This document shows positions 12,150-24,400 of a stretch of 64,000 nt of DNA, piece after piece. The position numbers were made by a program, and so were the translations under genes. The stretch is from contig JAEHOE010000005.1 of NCBI GenBank assembly GCA_016858145.1, positions 868,001 through 932,000 of the forward strand. The letters are read 5' to 3'. The stretch is from Edaphochlamys debaryana. Lineage: Eukaryota; Chlorophyta; Chlorophyceae; Chlamydomonadales. Under the pieces are notes generated by a model. That model saw only the letters and a list, made by a program, of their open reading frames with translations. It searched no databases and had not been told where the DNA came from. The first letter of the stretch is position 1; each line of letters opens with the position of its first letter.

Positions 12150-15100
12150 TCAGCGCGTAAAGGGGAAGGGGCTGTGCTGCAGGCGGCGCCAGGTGGAGGT
12201 GTTGGGGTCGAGCCTCAGCTCCCACGTGGGCCAGTACTGCAGGTCGGTCTTGAGCGTGAGCACCTTGGGCTGCGTGGTCTCCAGGTGGCACACCTTGAGC
12301 CGCACAAACTGCCCGTCGTCGCAACCCGCCACCGCCGCCAGGAACGAGTCCAGGTCGGGCGTGTCAATGCCGTTGACCTGGCGCGGGGTTGGAGGAGGGG
12401 GGAGGTTGAGAAGAGGTAGGGGTCGCCTGCACGGGTAGCTTTGCGCGCAGAATGCGGACGCTGTCATGGCGGCTGTGAATTATGGGCAGGCTGTAAACGT
12501 CTCGGCACCACGCCGTTCCCTCGTGCGAACCCCCAGTGACCCCCGAAAGCGCCCCACCTGCTGGATCCAGTGCAGCGCGTACAGGCCGTAGCGGTGCGCG
12601 GGGGAGCCGTGATGCCACCTGCTGATGTAGACGCCCGCGGCGCCCTCGGGCAGGAACCCCAGCTCGCGCACTCCCCGGTGCGGCGCCTGCAGCTGCGCGC
12701 CGCACCAGTGCACCAGGCGGCCCGTGCCCATGCCGTCCTCGCGCCCCAGCACCACCTCCACGTCCTGTACGGCACCGGATCTGTAGATCGTGAGGTGCAT
12801 GGGCGACGGCAGCATCTGCGTCGGCCCTGACGTGGACGGCACGAGCGCGCCAGCTGCTGCGGCGGGGGCCTCGGAGGGGCGCGGCCGCTTGGCAGGGGGT
12901 CCGTCGGGGCCGGCGTCGTCACGGCCGCTGGCGCTGGTGCCAGTGCCGTTGGTGCCCTCGGGCGCCGGCGCCCCCGGCCCAGCGGGCTCGCCGGCGCCGC
13001 GGATGGCTCCTTGTGCCCCGCTGCCGCAGCTGCTGGCGGCCCCGCTCGGGCCCGCGCCTGCTGCCGCCGCCGCGGCTGCGCTGCTGATCAGGCGCTCCAC
13101 GTCCTGGGCGACAATGGGAAAGGGCGAAAGGGCGACTTAGATTATGTGCAAGTTCGTCTCCGCTTGAGCCCACCCAGGTGCCGTGCAGTTGACGCCCAAG
13201 CCAGTTGGCCGTGCGGTCCAGGGCCGCTCATGCCCCAGCGGCGGGCGCACCTGGAAGCAGGTCACGGGGCGCCCCGCCATGGCCAGCAGCATGTCGCCGC
13301 TGCGCAGCACCTTGGAGGCGTGGCTCTGGGCCACGCAGGAGCGCACGCGCAGGACCTGGGGGTGGCGAGGAGGGCGGTGGTGTCAGGGACTGCTCGCATA
13401 AGCCAGGGATGCATAGGCCCCTGATGCGGATAGAGCCCGAGTAACAAGGTTCAGGGGGCGCCGGAGAGCAGACAAGCGGTGCCCACCGTTGCTGGTTGTA
13501 CCAGCCCAGGCGCGAGCGCAGCTTCCAGAAAGGGGCCGGCCCCCTTCAGCGGCAACCCCCGCAGCTCACCTGGCGGCGCTCGGGGTCGATCTGGTCCAGG
13601 CGCGTGACCCACTCGCTGGGCAGCCCGAACTGCGCGGCCTTGGACAGCAGCACCGCCTCCAGCTCGGCGTCCAGCACGCTGTGAGGCAGGGAGCGCGGAG
13701 CGGGTCAGCCATAGGCCGGTCTCCGGCGGGCCTAGCCACTGTTGACTGGTTTCTCATTTATGCGGAATTTGAGGCGCAAGGGGCTGGTCGAGGGACGGGG
13801 CACCCCGGCTGCTCCGGCCGGCTCTCACCTGACGGCCGGCGGCGGCGCGGGCGCCTCCTTGTCCAGCAGCCTGGCCAGCTGCTCGATCCACGGCTGGAAC
13901 ACGGCGGCGTGGAGGCCCGCGCACCACTCGCGCTCCTCCTTCTCCACCTGCAGCAAGCATGGACGGCGTGACGGTCAGCAGAGCCACTTTAGGTCAGCAG
14001 GTCTATAGCCCGGGCGTCACAGCGATGTCGTGCTGGGCCCCGACAGAGCAGGCAACCGCTTCCTCTAATTCTGAAGTCTCCCCGGGTGCCCAGCCTCCAC
14101 TGCGGCCCACCTGCTCGGAGTAGCTGCACCACAGCCCGCGCACGCGGCCCCGGCTGTCCGTGAGGCAGCCGCTGAAGGTGGACCCGAAGTCCTGGTCCAG
14201 CTTGATCACCTCCTCGTGCACCGCGCGGAAGCGCGGCACCTGCAGGCAGGGTGCAGCAGGCAGCCAGCAGCCCATGAGCTCAGGGTCAGGGACGGTGCTG
14301 GCGGGAGTGGGCAGCGACATACAGACGTCAGGGTAGGGCAGGGCGGTGCGGGGCCCGCTCACCTCTGCGCTGGGGATGGTGAGCGCGGCGGTGGAGTTGG
14401 TGATGTTGGAGGTGCGCTGCATGACGCGCAGGTGCTTGGTGAGGCCCACCAGGCGGACCTGCTCGCCGCGCTTGAGCGGGGGGTTGGGCAGCAGCTCCGC
14501 GGCACGGACCTGGGTGTGGCCGCGAGGAGGGGAGCGCGCTTGGGTGAAAAGCGCGGCACGGCGGCCAACAACGTGGCACAGACACAGCTGGCCCCTAAAC
14601 TGGCACCCAAGACAAGCCGGAAGCGCCTGAAATCTTTATTAGACAGTCACCAACTGCTGCCTGTCAGCTAGGGTTCAGGTGGCACGCTGCCTACCTTGGC
14701 GCGGGCCTCAGGCGGCAGCGCGGCCGGGTCGTACGACACGAGCGCGAAATTGTGCAGCGGGTGCAGGAAGCGCACGCGGCCGCTGGTCTCGGCGGGGTGC
14801 GCGCCGAAGGAGAGGTTGACGTCGCAGGGCCCCACGGCCACTGTGTTGCGGTCCACCAGCACCAGGCCCACGCGCTCGCCCACGTACACCACCAGGCCGT
14901 TGCCTGCGCGACGTCGCGTAAGGGGGAGGTGGGGCGCAGCGTGAGCACAGCGAAGCAGCAGCGGTAGTGTGCAAAGGCGCACGACAACGTGTCAGGCTCG
15001 GCGAGAGGCAGGCACAAGTATGAACACTGCGACGAGCTGCTGTGTGGTTGCACAGCTCGCCAAAGCCCTCGAGCACCCACCCGCGAAGCTCCTGCTGTGC

Positions 15101-18100
15101 ACTCCGTCGCTCAGCGCCACCAGCGGGATGTCAATGTCCACCAGGACCAGGCAGCAGCGGAGCAGCTCGTCCAGGTCGTCGGACTGCGGGGCGGCGGGTG
15201 AGAGAGACAGCGGAGGTTGCTCAGCAAGCCAGCTACTGGTGGCCACAGGCACGCGTGCCTTCGGGCCGATGCGGGCTGCAGACCCCCGGGCGGCACGAAG
15301 CTGGTTCCCTCCTCAGACCCTCAGCCGCACCTGTAGGTCGCCGGCTCCGTCTACCACCGCCGCAGCCACACCGTCATCCCCAGACGTGCTGACGCCGGCC
15401 GCGGCCCCGGACGTGCCCCCCCAGCCGTTCCCGCTGGGCGCGGCCTCCCCAGACGGCTCCGTCTCCATGGGCGTGGGCGTGGGGGTGCGGGTGCCCGCCC
15501 CGCTCGCGTGGCCATTGGGCAGCGGCCCTGCGGCCGTCGCTGCGGCCTCCTGCGGCCCGCGTGTCCCCGCCTCTGCGGCGGGCTGCGCTGGCGTGGCGGC
15601 GGCGGCGACGGGGGGCAGGGGCGCCAGGCCCGGCTCCGGCGGCGGAGGCGCACCGGGCGGGAAGTCCACGGTGGGGTGCCAGGCGCCCGCCGCGTCGTCC
15701 CGGATCCAAAACACGGGCGGGCCGTACCTGCTCAGCGTATGGGATGAGACCAGTTAGCTTTCACCCTCCCGGGCCCCGCAACGCCCCTTACGCAGACCCC
15801 ACAGCCGGGACCCCAATCAACCCAACCATAGCCGGAACCCCAATCACCCCAGCCATAGCCCCAAAGCTCACCACTGCCGGTCCACGTGCAGGATGGCGTT
15901 CTTGCGCCGGTGGCGCTCGCTGAAGGTGAGGTACTCGAGCGGCGCGCGCGCGCCGTGCGGCAGCGTGCGCAGCACAGCCGCGAAGGTGATGAGGTCGGGC
16001 GTGGGCTTGCCGTTGAGCGCCGTGATGATGGCGCACTTGGGCACGTTGGCGCGGCCCAGCATGTAGCCCGGCTCGGCCACGTACACCTGCCCCACCACCG
16101 CCCGGTTGTTGCGCGCCTGCTGGTAGCTGAGCGCGTGCACCGAGCCGCCCGCCAGCTCCAGGAAGCAGTTGGGCGTGACGGTGTGCAGGTCCGTCACCTC
16201 CACCTCCGCGCGGAACTGGGTCGGGCGGGGGGTAGCAGGGGGAGGGCCCAGTCAGCGCACGCTTTGCCACCAAGCCGCCCGCTACGCAGTTCTCTGGAAG
16301 AACTCGGAACATCCACATGCTAGGATTCACCGCGGCATCGCATCCCACGGTCTCACCGGCTTGCCGCCGCGCTCCAGCAGCAGCTGCACCTTGCCGCTGC
16401 CGCCGGCCGTGCGGTCCTGCGAGGCTCCGTCCAGCAGCTCCTCCAGCGCCAGGAAGTGGGTCACCACCTGGCGGTCAGGGCAGGGCAGGGCAACGCGTGC
16501 GCCACGTCAGCTCGGCTTCGCTCTCTCCCTGACCTCACAAGGTGGCCCACGCCTGCTCAGCGCACTAGGGCTGATGGCAGGGCTACCTGGCACCCGCCAC
16601 TGCCCTCACCTGCTCGTTGACCTCCACCAGCACGTCTCCCGCCTCGATGATGCCGTCGCAGGGGCTGCCCGGGACCACGTTGTCCACCACCAGCATGCCG
16701 GTCGAGTGCTGAATGCCTGCGGGCAGCCATGCAGCGAAGCGGGTGAAACACGGAGAACCATGAGGACGAGGTGACTTTCACCGAGAGCTTAAGTTGTGCC
16801 CGGTCTGGAGTAAGGCCGCTGTCACGCCCTGGCGACAACAGTCCCAGTCGGCTGCGCGTACGCACCCTCGGGCGTGGGCGCGGTCTTGGAGACGCGCACG
16901 CGGCGCTCCGTCTCCTGCTGCAGGCCCAGGCGGCGGACCTCGTCGAAGCCCTTGAACACAAACGTGGTCTGCAGGTCGCCGCGGGGGATGACGGGAGCCG
17001 GCCACACGCCGGGCTTGGGGCACGCGTCCTTGCTAGCCTGCAAGTCGAACACGGGAGGAGAATGGTGACTGACAGCAGCGAAGTGGTACTGTGGGTGGGC
17101 AGGTGGAGGAGAGCAGACAGCAAAGCGACACATGCCCCGCCCCGGGAACCTTAGGACAAGGCGGGCGGGCGGGGGTGTGCAGGCAGTTGGAGAGGCGCTG
17201 GTGCCGGCGATGCGTGTGCGTCGCTCACCTGGACGAGCTTGAGCGCACGCACTACCCGCTCGAGCGGCAGGTAGTAGGCGGAGGCGGCCTTGTTCTTGCC
17301 GCCCGCGTTGAGCCCCACGCAGCGCCCCTGGCTGTCGATGACGGGCGAGCCGCTGGAGCCGCCCTTGGTGCCGGACGCGGCCTGCAGGTAGAACCTGTGT
17401 GGGAGCGGGAAAAGCCAGGGCGTAGGATGCAGGGGAGTGAGCATGGGTGCGGAGGGCGGGGCGTGCAGGTGATAGGCAAAGGCTTCTGTGTACTCCCAGA
17501 GGAGTACTGCTGGAGTCCTTCCGGCAAGGGCTCTCTCACGTGTTGAAGTCGTTGTAGCTCTTGCGGCCGTACACCGGGGCGTCGCGGTCCAGACGAGCCA
17601 GGGTGCCGGCTAGGATGGACACCTGGAGTCAGGGCAAGCATGGACATGTGGGTTGGCGTCAAACACACGTTCCCTTCAAGGAAAGCGCCGACCCACATCG
17701 CAGCCGCCCTGGGCACCTCAGCCCCAGGCCCTCCTGGGCCCTGGAGAGACTATATAGCGCTGCAAGAGCTACGTTTGGGCTCTGCAAACCCCGATGACTC
17801 CCCTACAGCACCCACCTTCTCTCCGGAGTCGTTGCCCACGACACGGATGTCCAGCCCCACGGTGGCCCCCTCGGGCGCCAGAGGCACCTCTGCCACCTCC
17901 ATAAACTGCAGCCGGCTGGGGTCGAAGCGCAGGAACGCGAAGTCGTGGATGGGGTCTGTGGAGGCAGCGGGCGTGGTAAGGGGCGCGGCAGCAAAGTGGT
18001 CAGATCCTGGCCCAGCCCTGAAGCGAGGGCGGCCACACCGGCCGCGTCCCCCATGTGGGTCGGCCGCGTGTGGTCCGAACCGAGGCACTGGGTACTGCCT

Positions 18101-18802
18101 GGTCACAACAGCGTGGCTACGAGAGGGTGAATTAGTGCCCTGCGTACCATAGTACAGCGGCAGCACCGGCAGCTCCTCCCGGTTGAGGAAAATCGCCTCG
18201 GCCACAATGGGGCCTGGGGACAGGGGAGTTGCGGCGGAGTCAGGGATGGGCGGTCAAGGCCACTCATAAGCAGCAAGAAGCCGTATGAGCAGTCCGCCTG
18301 CACGTGCTGGTGACAGGGGAAGCCACGGTCACGGCACAGGGAGGTCGGGTTCGACTCCCGTCCGGCGCCGTGCCCCAAACGAGGGTTGGGAGCCCACCGA
18401 GCAAGGTCGGGACCCCCCAGAGCAAGCCGCGACCCTCAGCCGGAAAGCCCAGGCCCGCCCAGGTCCCAGGTCGCTTTGACCGTTGCCCGTTGCCCCTGAC
18501 GCAGCTTTGCTCACCCGGCGTGACTACGTGCCGGTTCGTGAGAATGAGGCCCCGCTCCTTGTCCACGATGAACCCCGTCGCGTAAGCCGAGCCCGAAGGC
18601 TCCGTGTCAAATGCTCGCGTCTGTGTCACCCTGCAGTCAGAAACCGCAGGTGTGAGCGACTCTCGCTGCGGCGTGAACGGAGGCTCCGGTGGCGATCGAC
18701 TGGCCGCCCTCACTTTAGCACGACGCAAGCAGGGACGACACGGTCTAAGACCTCCTTCCACTGTGCCGTCGACGCCCGCGGGCCTTCGTCGACGTCGTCC
18801 AT
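12150..18802 (-). CDS. DEG7: DEG7/NMA111-type multi-PDZ serine protease
   Basis: Start codon at 18800-18802 ([18 protein letters not shown]) and stop at 12150-12152. The spliced N-terminal protease domain has the trypsin-like triad of the HtrA/Deg family: His in [10 protein letters not shown], Asp in [11 protein letters not shown] and Ser in [16 protein letters not shown]-type segments follow (for example SYGFLLLM.. and [20 protein letters not shown]), then a second, degenerate protease-like half and a terminal PDZ segment ([19 protein letters not shown]). This double organisation is typical of yeast Nma111 and plant DEG7. There is no evident chloroplast transit peptide. Two disordered insertions are present: an Ala/Pro/Thr-rich stretch (about 15350-15700) and a Gly/Ala-rich stretch with a KRPRP nuclear-signal-like patch (about 12890). 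Its start faces the BolA gene across about 400 bp. Many short introns; total length is of the order of 1,100 aa. Confidence 0.85.
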
Positions 18803-19203
18803 GTTTATTGCACCAGGCTGCAGTGAGGGTGCTATCTCTGTCAAGCAAGCACGGTTCCGGTAAGTTGGGGTTAAGTTAAGGGTAGGCTCGCAGTCCTGGC
18901 TGGGAATGCGGCAAGGCGAGCAGCTTTGATTAGCGGAGCAGCAATCGTGGCAGCATGCGGTTTGCACAGAGCCACCTGGAGACTTTGCTTTGCAATTCAC
19001 CCGTCACACATATCGGGCTCCAGAGCCTCCCTCTCACGCGAACACCTGACGGCCAGGCTGCACACAACATCCATTCCACATCCACCGCCGGTAACCACGC
19101 CTAGTTCTGCAATAGGGGCCGTGGTCATCATATGCTTTCCCTTCTCCGCCGTGGGGCGAGCGGCGGCGTCCTTGCTGCGGGACGGTGGCTGGCGACGACA
19201 ACC
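18803..19203. promoter_or_regulatory. Divergent promoter interval between DEG7-like and BolA genes
   Basis: 401 bp separate the start codons of two oppositely oriented genes, so both core promoters and 5' UTRs must lie here. No clear TATA box was seen. Confidence 0.4.
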
Positions 19204-20057
19204 ATGGCGGATGGACCCATAGCTGGCGCTATCAGAAGGTAGGCTGTTGGTGGAACGGCTGCTGGTGGCGAAGGGCCAGGGGTCCTCGTGCAGGGCATGG
19301 GATGGGTTAGGGGCGGGGGGTCGGACACGAAGACGGGAAGACCCTCCCACCCCTTACCACACGCCCGCAGCAAGCTGGAGGCAGCCTTGAAGCCGGCGCA
19401 CCTGCGGCTCATCAACGACTCACACAAACATGCTGGTGCGACTGGGTTCTGAACCCAAGCACTCGGTTGCCGAGGGGGGGGCGGCCGTCAATGCGGGGTG
19501 TCCTCCTGTCCCCCTGCCTTGGCCGTTCAGGGCGCAGAGTAACGTGTGGGACACGACATTGACCCTTCCTCCGGACCTCTCCCACCATGGCCTCCATGTG
19601 TTTGGTGCCATGCACTTGACTGTTAGGGAACACCGCTCTCGTGCTGCAGGTCACTACGCTCGGGACGGGAGCGCCGCATGTGAGGCTGGAGAGACTCACT
19701 TCAGGCTCGAGGTGGTGTCGGACGCGTTCACAGGCGTGCCGCTGGTGAAGCGTGAGTGGGCTTTGTTGGGTAGGCAAGACCAGCCTGGGCGCTGGCATGG
19801 CCTTGGCATCATGCCATGGAGTTTGGGGGCGGTTGCGAGTTGCCTCACCCTACCCAACGCCACACTGAGCCCTTGCTTCACCTGGCTCCAAGCTCTGCTG
19901 GTGACTGAATGTCCCCTGCTTGCTTCACCTCTGGTTCCTGTCACCGCGCAATGCAGGCCACCAGATGGTCTACGGGTTCCTGGACGATGAGTTCAAGGCG
20001 GGGCTGCACGCGCTCGCCATCACCACCAAGACGCCGGCAGAGGCGGAGAGGAAGTAG
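19204..20057 (+). CDS. BolA-family protein
   Basis: Four exons with matching phases (19204-19238, 19371-19435, 19650-19751, 19957-20057) give exactly 100 aa. The protein reads MADGPIAGAIRSKLEAALKP, HLRLINDSHKHAGHYAR, GETHFRLEVVSDAFTGVPLV, then KRHQMVYGFLDDEF and GLHALAITTKTPAEAERK. The ETHF, F-G-LV-RH and HAL-I-KTP blocks are the BolA signature, including the invariant His of the RH motif used with monothiol glutaredoxins to bind a shared [2Fe-2S] cluster. The length is normal for a BolA1-type protein. It lacks a targeting peptide, so a cytosolic location is inferred. It is divergently arranged with the DEG7-like gene. Its 3' side contains a LINE remnant, and a TGTAA signal lies about 600 bp past the stop. 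Confidence 0.9.
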
Positions 20058-20110
20058 CGTTGCTGTCGCGGGCTGCTTCACGGGCTGCCGCTGCTGAGCG
20101 CGGCTGATGG

Positions 20111-20133
20111 GCTGCTGCTGCTGCTGCTGCTGC
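20111..20133 (+). repeat. (GCT)n trinucleotide microsatellite
   Basis: A run of about seven GCT/CTG units just downstream of the BolA stop codon, immediately before the LINE remnant. Confidence 0.8.
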
Positions 20134-20139
20134 GTGTGG

Positions 20140-20480
20140 CTGCACCGGCACGAGCGGGGTCAGATGGCACAAGAACGCACATGGGGACGCAGAGGATGCA
20201 GATGGGCCATGTCTATGTTGGCAAGGGGAAGGTTGGCAGCGCGACTGCCGTGCTTCGCCGCAATTGCTGGGGTGGGGCGGGCCCGTTGTTTAGGGACACG
20301 GTGGCAGGGGACCCTTCTTGGCCGTGACCGGAGGGAGGGGGAGGTGCGATACATGCCTTTTGTTCAGGACTGGAGGTGATGGGTGGTCTGCCCGAGGTCA
20401 ATTTTGAAGCCCGGCTGGCGGGCTGGCGTGAGTTTGCCTGCCTAAGCCACGGCGTTCAGCTGCCGTGCAGCCTTTGAGGG
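20140..20480 (+). mobile_element. Relic of a LINE 3' end (ORF C-terminus plus 3' UTR)
   Basis: The frame ending at the stop near 20379 reads LARGRLAARLPCFAA and GEVRYMPFVQDW. These align with LARGELEARLQCFAG and GDVRYMPHVEVM at the end of the LINE ORF at 54207-55712. Downstream both share a perfect hairpin with stem CACGGC / GCCGTG (20448-20467 here, 54092-54111 there) and the preceding AAGC context. The zinc-knuckle and reverse transcriptase parts are absent, so this is a heavily 5'-truncated, decayed copy. It lies between the BolA stop and a TGTAA signal, so it may be transcribed as part of the BolA 3' UTR. Confidence 0.7.
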
Positions 20481-20654
20481 GCCCTCATCACCAAGGCGGA
20501 GCGCCGGCGCGGTACTTCTTGATGCCTCCGCGTCGTGAAGCTCAGCGCTGAAATGCACGGCTCCAGTGGGCAGTCGCCCTTGTTTGACGGATGCTGGGGC
20601 CTGGGGCGGCGCGTAGAGCGCGCGCCTGTGAGCAGAACCCCGAAGCGGGTGCAG

Positions 20655-20659
20655 TGTAA
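20655..20659 (+). terminator. TGTAA poly(A) signal candidate for the BolA gene
   Basis: TGTAA is the common chlorophyte polyadenylation motif and this copy lies 598 bp past the BolA stop. If used, the LINE relic would be part of the BolA mRNA. Confidence 0.35.
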
Positions 20660-21406
20660 GGCTGCAGATGCAGATGCCAGAGACAAAGCCGGCAACGGCC
20701 AAAGGATTGCATCTTGCACGAGCCGGCAATGGTGGCATCGGTAGCGCTTAACACGAAAGCAGCGTCACGCCTCGTTCATAGGGATCCGCAATGCCGCCCC
20801 CCGCGTCAAGTTGGACTCTGTCATTGTCCCGCCTGCACCATTGCCGCCCAGACAAGACCACGCCCTCTGGGGCCAGCGCATGGGCGAGACCCCCGCCCCC
20901 GGATGAGAGGGCACGAGTGTAGGGCACATTGGAAATCTCTCCATCAGCGCCACAGCTCATCTGCGCCTCAACCAAGTTCCGGGCATCCCTCCACAACCAG
21001 TTCGTCTGCTGCTAATTTAATCCCTGCGGCCCTGCCGGCGCCGCCGGCGAGCCCTCAGCCTGCTATGGGTCCGCTTAATGGTACTTTGCGTGCATGTCAC
21101 GGCTTTACCGACAGCACCGGTGAGCCACAATCCCCAATCCAGGCCCACCCATCCAGAAGACCCAGACCCCCGCGCCATGCCCTTCCGCCCGACTCCGGGC
21201 GCCCTTTCCAAGGCGCCTTTATCCCCCGTTCGGCTAGCCCTCTCCGCCCTGTGCTCCGCCCTTCACCGCTGGAACCACGGAGCCAAGCATCCTCGCCGCC
21301 CAGCCATGCGCCTAGGCCCGTCCGCTCCACCCTCGTCCCGTCCCGCCTGCGGCCAAGCCACTGCCTTGACATGGCTGCGGCCTGGGCGCTCCGCATCCAG
21401 GGCCGC
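20660..21406. other. Convergent intergenic region, no gene recognised
   Basis: Lies between the BolA/LINE relic and the 3' end of SIN3. Long open frames here are low-complexity Pro/Arg/Ser translations of GC-rich DNA. No motifs, tRNA or repeats were recognised; the minus-strand part near 21400 probably carries the SIN3 3' UTR. Confidence 0.4.
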
Positions 21407-24400
21407 TCACTGCGGCATCATCCCGGCGTTGCCCTGGAGCGCCATAATGGCCTCCACCTCTTCGCTGCGGATGGCGGTCCGCTCCTCCAGCCAGCGCGTG
21501 AAGCGGTCCGAGCGGACCTGCTTCTGCGCGTCCGGCTCTGGTCGCCGCAGCTTCCCGTGCCGGCACATGACGTCCTCCGTGTCCAGCACGTACGACACCT
21601 GCAGTACAGTTCAGGCGATGCGTCAGCCCGGCTGTCAAAGGCACACGTGACCGCCTTTCGTCCGCCACCCGCGTGCTCAAGGGAGCAACCCGTCTGCGCG
21701 CAGTGCCCAACTGCCCGCCCAGCGAGGGACCCACCTTGGACGTGGTGCAGCTGATTTTGCACTCGAGGCCGTTGAAGATGGTGACGGAGCGCAGCACCTC
21801 GACCAGCTCCGCGTCGGGGCCCTGCCGCGCGCGCTGCGACAGGTTGCGGCGCAGGTAGAGCTGGCAGTCCGAAGGCGGCGAGGGCGTGGGCGTGCTGACG
21901 TAGCTCCTACAAGGAGACAAAGGGGGCGGCGGGAAGGGCAGGCAACGGTTAGCAACGACATCATCGGACACAGCACGCACAAGCCAAGACGGGTCACAGG
22001 GACTCAGGCGGGGCAGGAGAGCGGAGGCGGGGCAGGAGAGCGGAGGGTAAGGAAGCCGCACACAACGCACCGAATGTAATCGGTGACGTAGCCCTCGGCG
22101 GCGTTGCCCAGCGCCTCGGGCGCCTTGTCGGGCTCCACCAGCGTGATGGCCAGGTTGGAGGCGGGCGCGTTGTAGGCGATGCGGAAGCACGGGTCGTCCG
22201 TCAGCACCGCGTGGCAGTTCACGTGGTACAGCGTCGTGTGGATGGGCACGCCGCGGGCACGCTCGTACCTGCGAGTGCGGCCAAGCAAACACCGTGTCAG
22301 AGAAGATGTGGCAAGACTAAGGGTATGAAAGCCGCCCGAGCAAGCAGAGCGCCCGAGCATAGCCGACATCGCGCTCGCCGCGGCCTTACTTGTAGAGCTC
22401 CCAGAGCTTGGTGGTCGTCTCGTCCTGCAGCATGAGCTGCATGTGCTTGACGATCTTGGCCGACAGCTTGTCCAGCGTGAACAGCTCGTACGAGCCCGTG
22501 CCCAGCAGGCTGCGGCACTGGTCCTCGTACACGCTGCTCTCCAGCTGCCCGCGCATCACGCGCAGCAGCATGGACATGAAGGATGAGTGCAGCTCGTCGA
22601 ACGAGACCACGGGCAGCTCGGGCGTGACCGCCCCGCCCAGCGCCTCCACCGACGCCTGCCGCCCGCTGTTGGCCGCAGCGCTGGCGCACTTGGACTGCAC
22701 GCACTTGCGGGCGGTGCAGAGGCGGTCGTAGAGGATGCGGTGGTACCTGCGGGAGGACAGAGGAGGCCGTGGGCGTGGGGTGAGTACTCCCGCCTCGCAG
22801 GCAAACTGTTCGATGCCCCCAGCATTCGCCAAGCCTGTCACGTAATCCGAGGGCCTACGGCTTCGCTCGGCCAACTCGCTTCCACCCCGCCCACAGCCGT
22901 CCTGGCCCAAGCCGCCCCGGCACTTGCCGGAAGAACACAAAGATGTTCTCGTTGCCGAAGAGCAGGTGGTGCCCTGGCGGCACGTCGTTGGGCGAGGGCC
23001 CGCCCGTGAAGGCCGCCAGGGGCTTACATGCCGCGAACAAGCGGTCCGCGCGCGCGTCTGAGAGACCGCGCTGCCGCGCGCCCTCCGCCGTGCCCGCCCC
23101 CATGCTGTCGTCGCCTTGCCCGTGCCCAGCGTCCGCCGAGGTGTCGTCCTCGTCGCCCTCCTTGTCCGACACGCCCGCGCCAGTGCCCTCCTTGCCCGTC
23201 CCGTCCTCGCCCCGAGCCTGCGGCTCTGGCGTCGCGCCCGGCTGCGGCGTCTTGTTATCTGCGAAGGGAGAGCGAGGGCCTGGTGAGGACGGCTCCAGAA
23301 CCAGCCAGTCATCCCTGTGTCCCCCACGGCGTTCCCTTTCGATCCGCAGAGCAACCCCGCTCTTGGCATGCTCTGTGGCTTCCTCCGCAGCCTCTGGCCC
23401 GGCCCGCAACCCCGTGTCCCTCGGCTCACCCATGTCCGTCATGTCCTCGTCCCGCTTGGCTCCGTCGTGGTCGCTGCTTTCCGACTTGGCGTCCGGCTCC
23501 CCGCCGTCCGCGCCCATGCCCGCCCCCACCCCGCCGACCGGCGCCGACGTCTCCCGCTGGTGCGGCCGGTGGTGCCCACCCCGCCCCCGGTGCCCGGCGC
23601 GGCCGCGCCCAGCCGCGCCCACGGGCCGCGAGCCGGCAGCGTCACCGTCGTCCTCGCTCTCTGCGAGCGCGGTCCGCAGCGCCTCCAGCTCCACCTGGCG
23701 CGGCTCCTCCCCGAAGAAGGGCTCCATGAGGCCCAGGTAGAGCTCCAGCACCTGCTCCCGGTGCCCGCTGCTGAGCGTCTCGTCCACGGCGGTGCGCAGG
23801 ATGCGGTAGATGTCCCCGAACACGGCCCTGGCGTGACAAGGACGCATGCGCAAGGCATTGGGAGGCGCAAGGCCAGTTAGCAGCGTGCAGCATGGAGGGG
23901 AGTTGGTGCAGGGCCGAGTGAGTAAGCGGGCGGCGACGCGGAAGCGGCTACGGGTCCTGAGCTCAGGGTCCTGCGCACCTGTCGTTGTAGTCGTACGACA
24001 GGTCTGCCGTGGAGGCCTCCAGCACTGCGTCGTACCGGTACGCCAGGCTGAGGGCGCGCAGTGCGCGCTCGTCCTGCCGCCGCCGGTCGGCTGCCTCGCG
24101 CACCTCCGCCACCAGCGTCTTCGGCAGCAGCGCCCTGGGGCGAACACATGGAGGGAAGCTCTTCAACAACCCCCTCCGCAACCCTCACTGAGCCTGGACT
24201 TAGCCAGGTCCGAGTCCACTGGGGCGGTAGCCCAGCACGGCGCCAGAAAGGGAGCAAGGGGCGAAAGCAGCAACGGGCTCACCGCTTCTCCGCCTGCTTG
24301 AAGTAGAAGGAGCGGTGGTCCAGGGACTTGTGGTAGTTGGCCTCGTAGATGCGGCGCCACACGCGGGTCATCTCCACGCGGACGCGGCGCCTGGGGCACG

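Noticed and set aside
18340..18375. tRNA-like T arm (GGGTTCGACTCCCG)
   Set aside because: No complementary acceptor strand, anticodon arm or D arm could be found within 80 nt upstream; it lies in a DEG7 intron and is probably chance.
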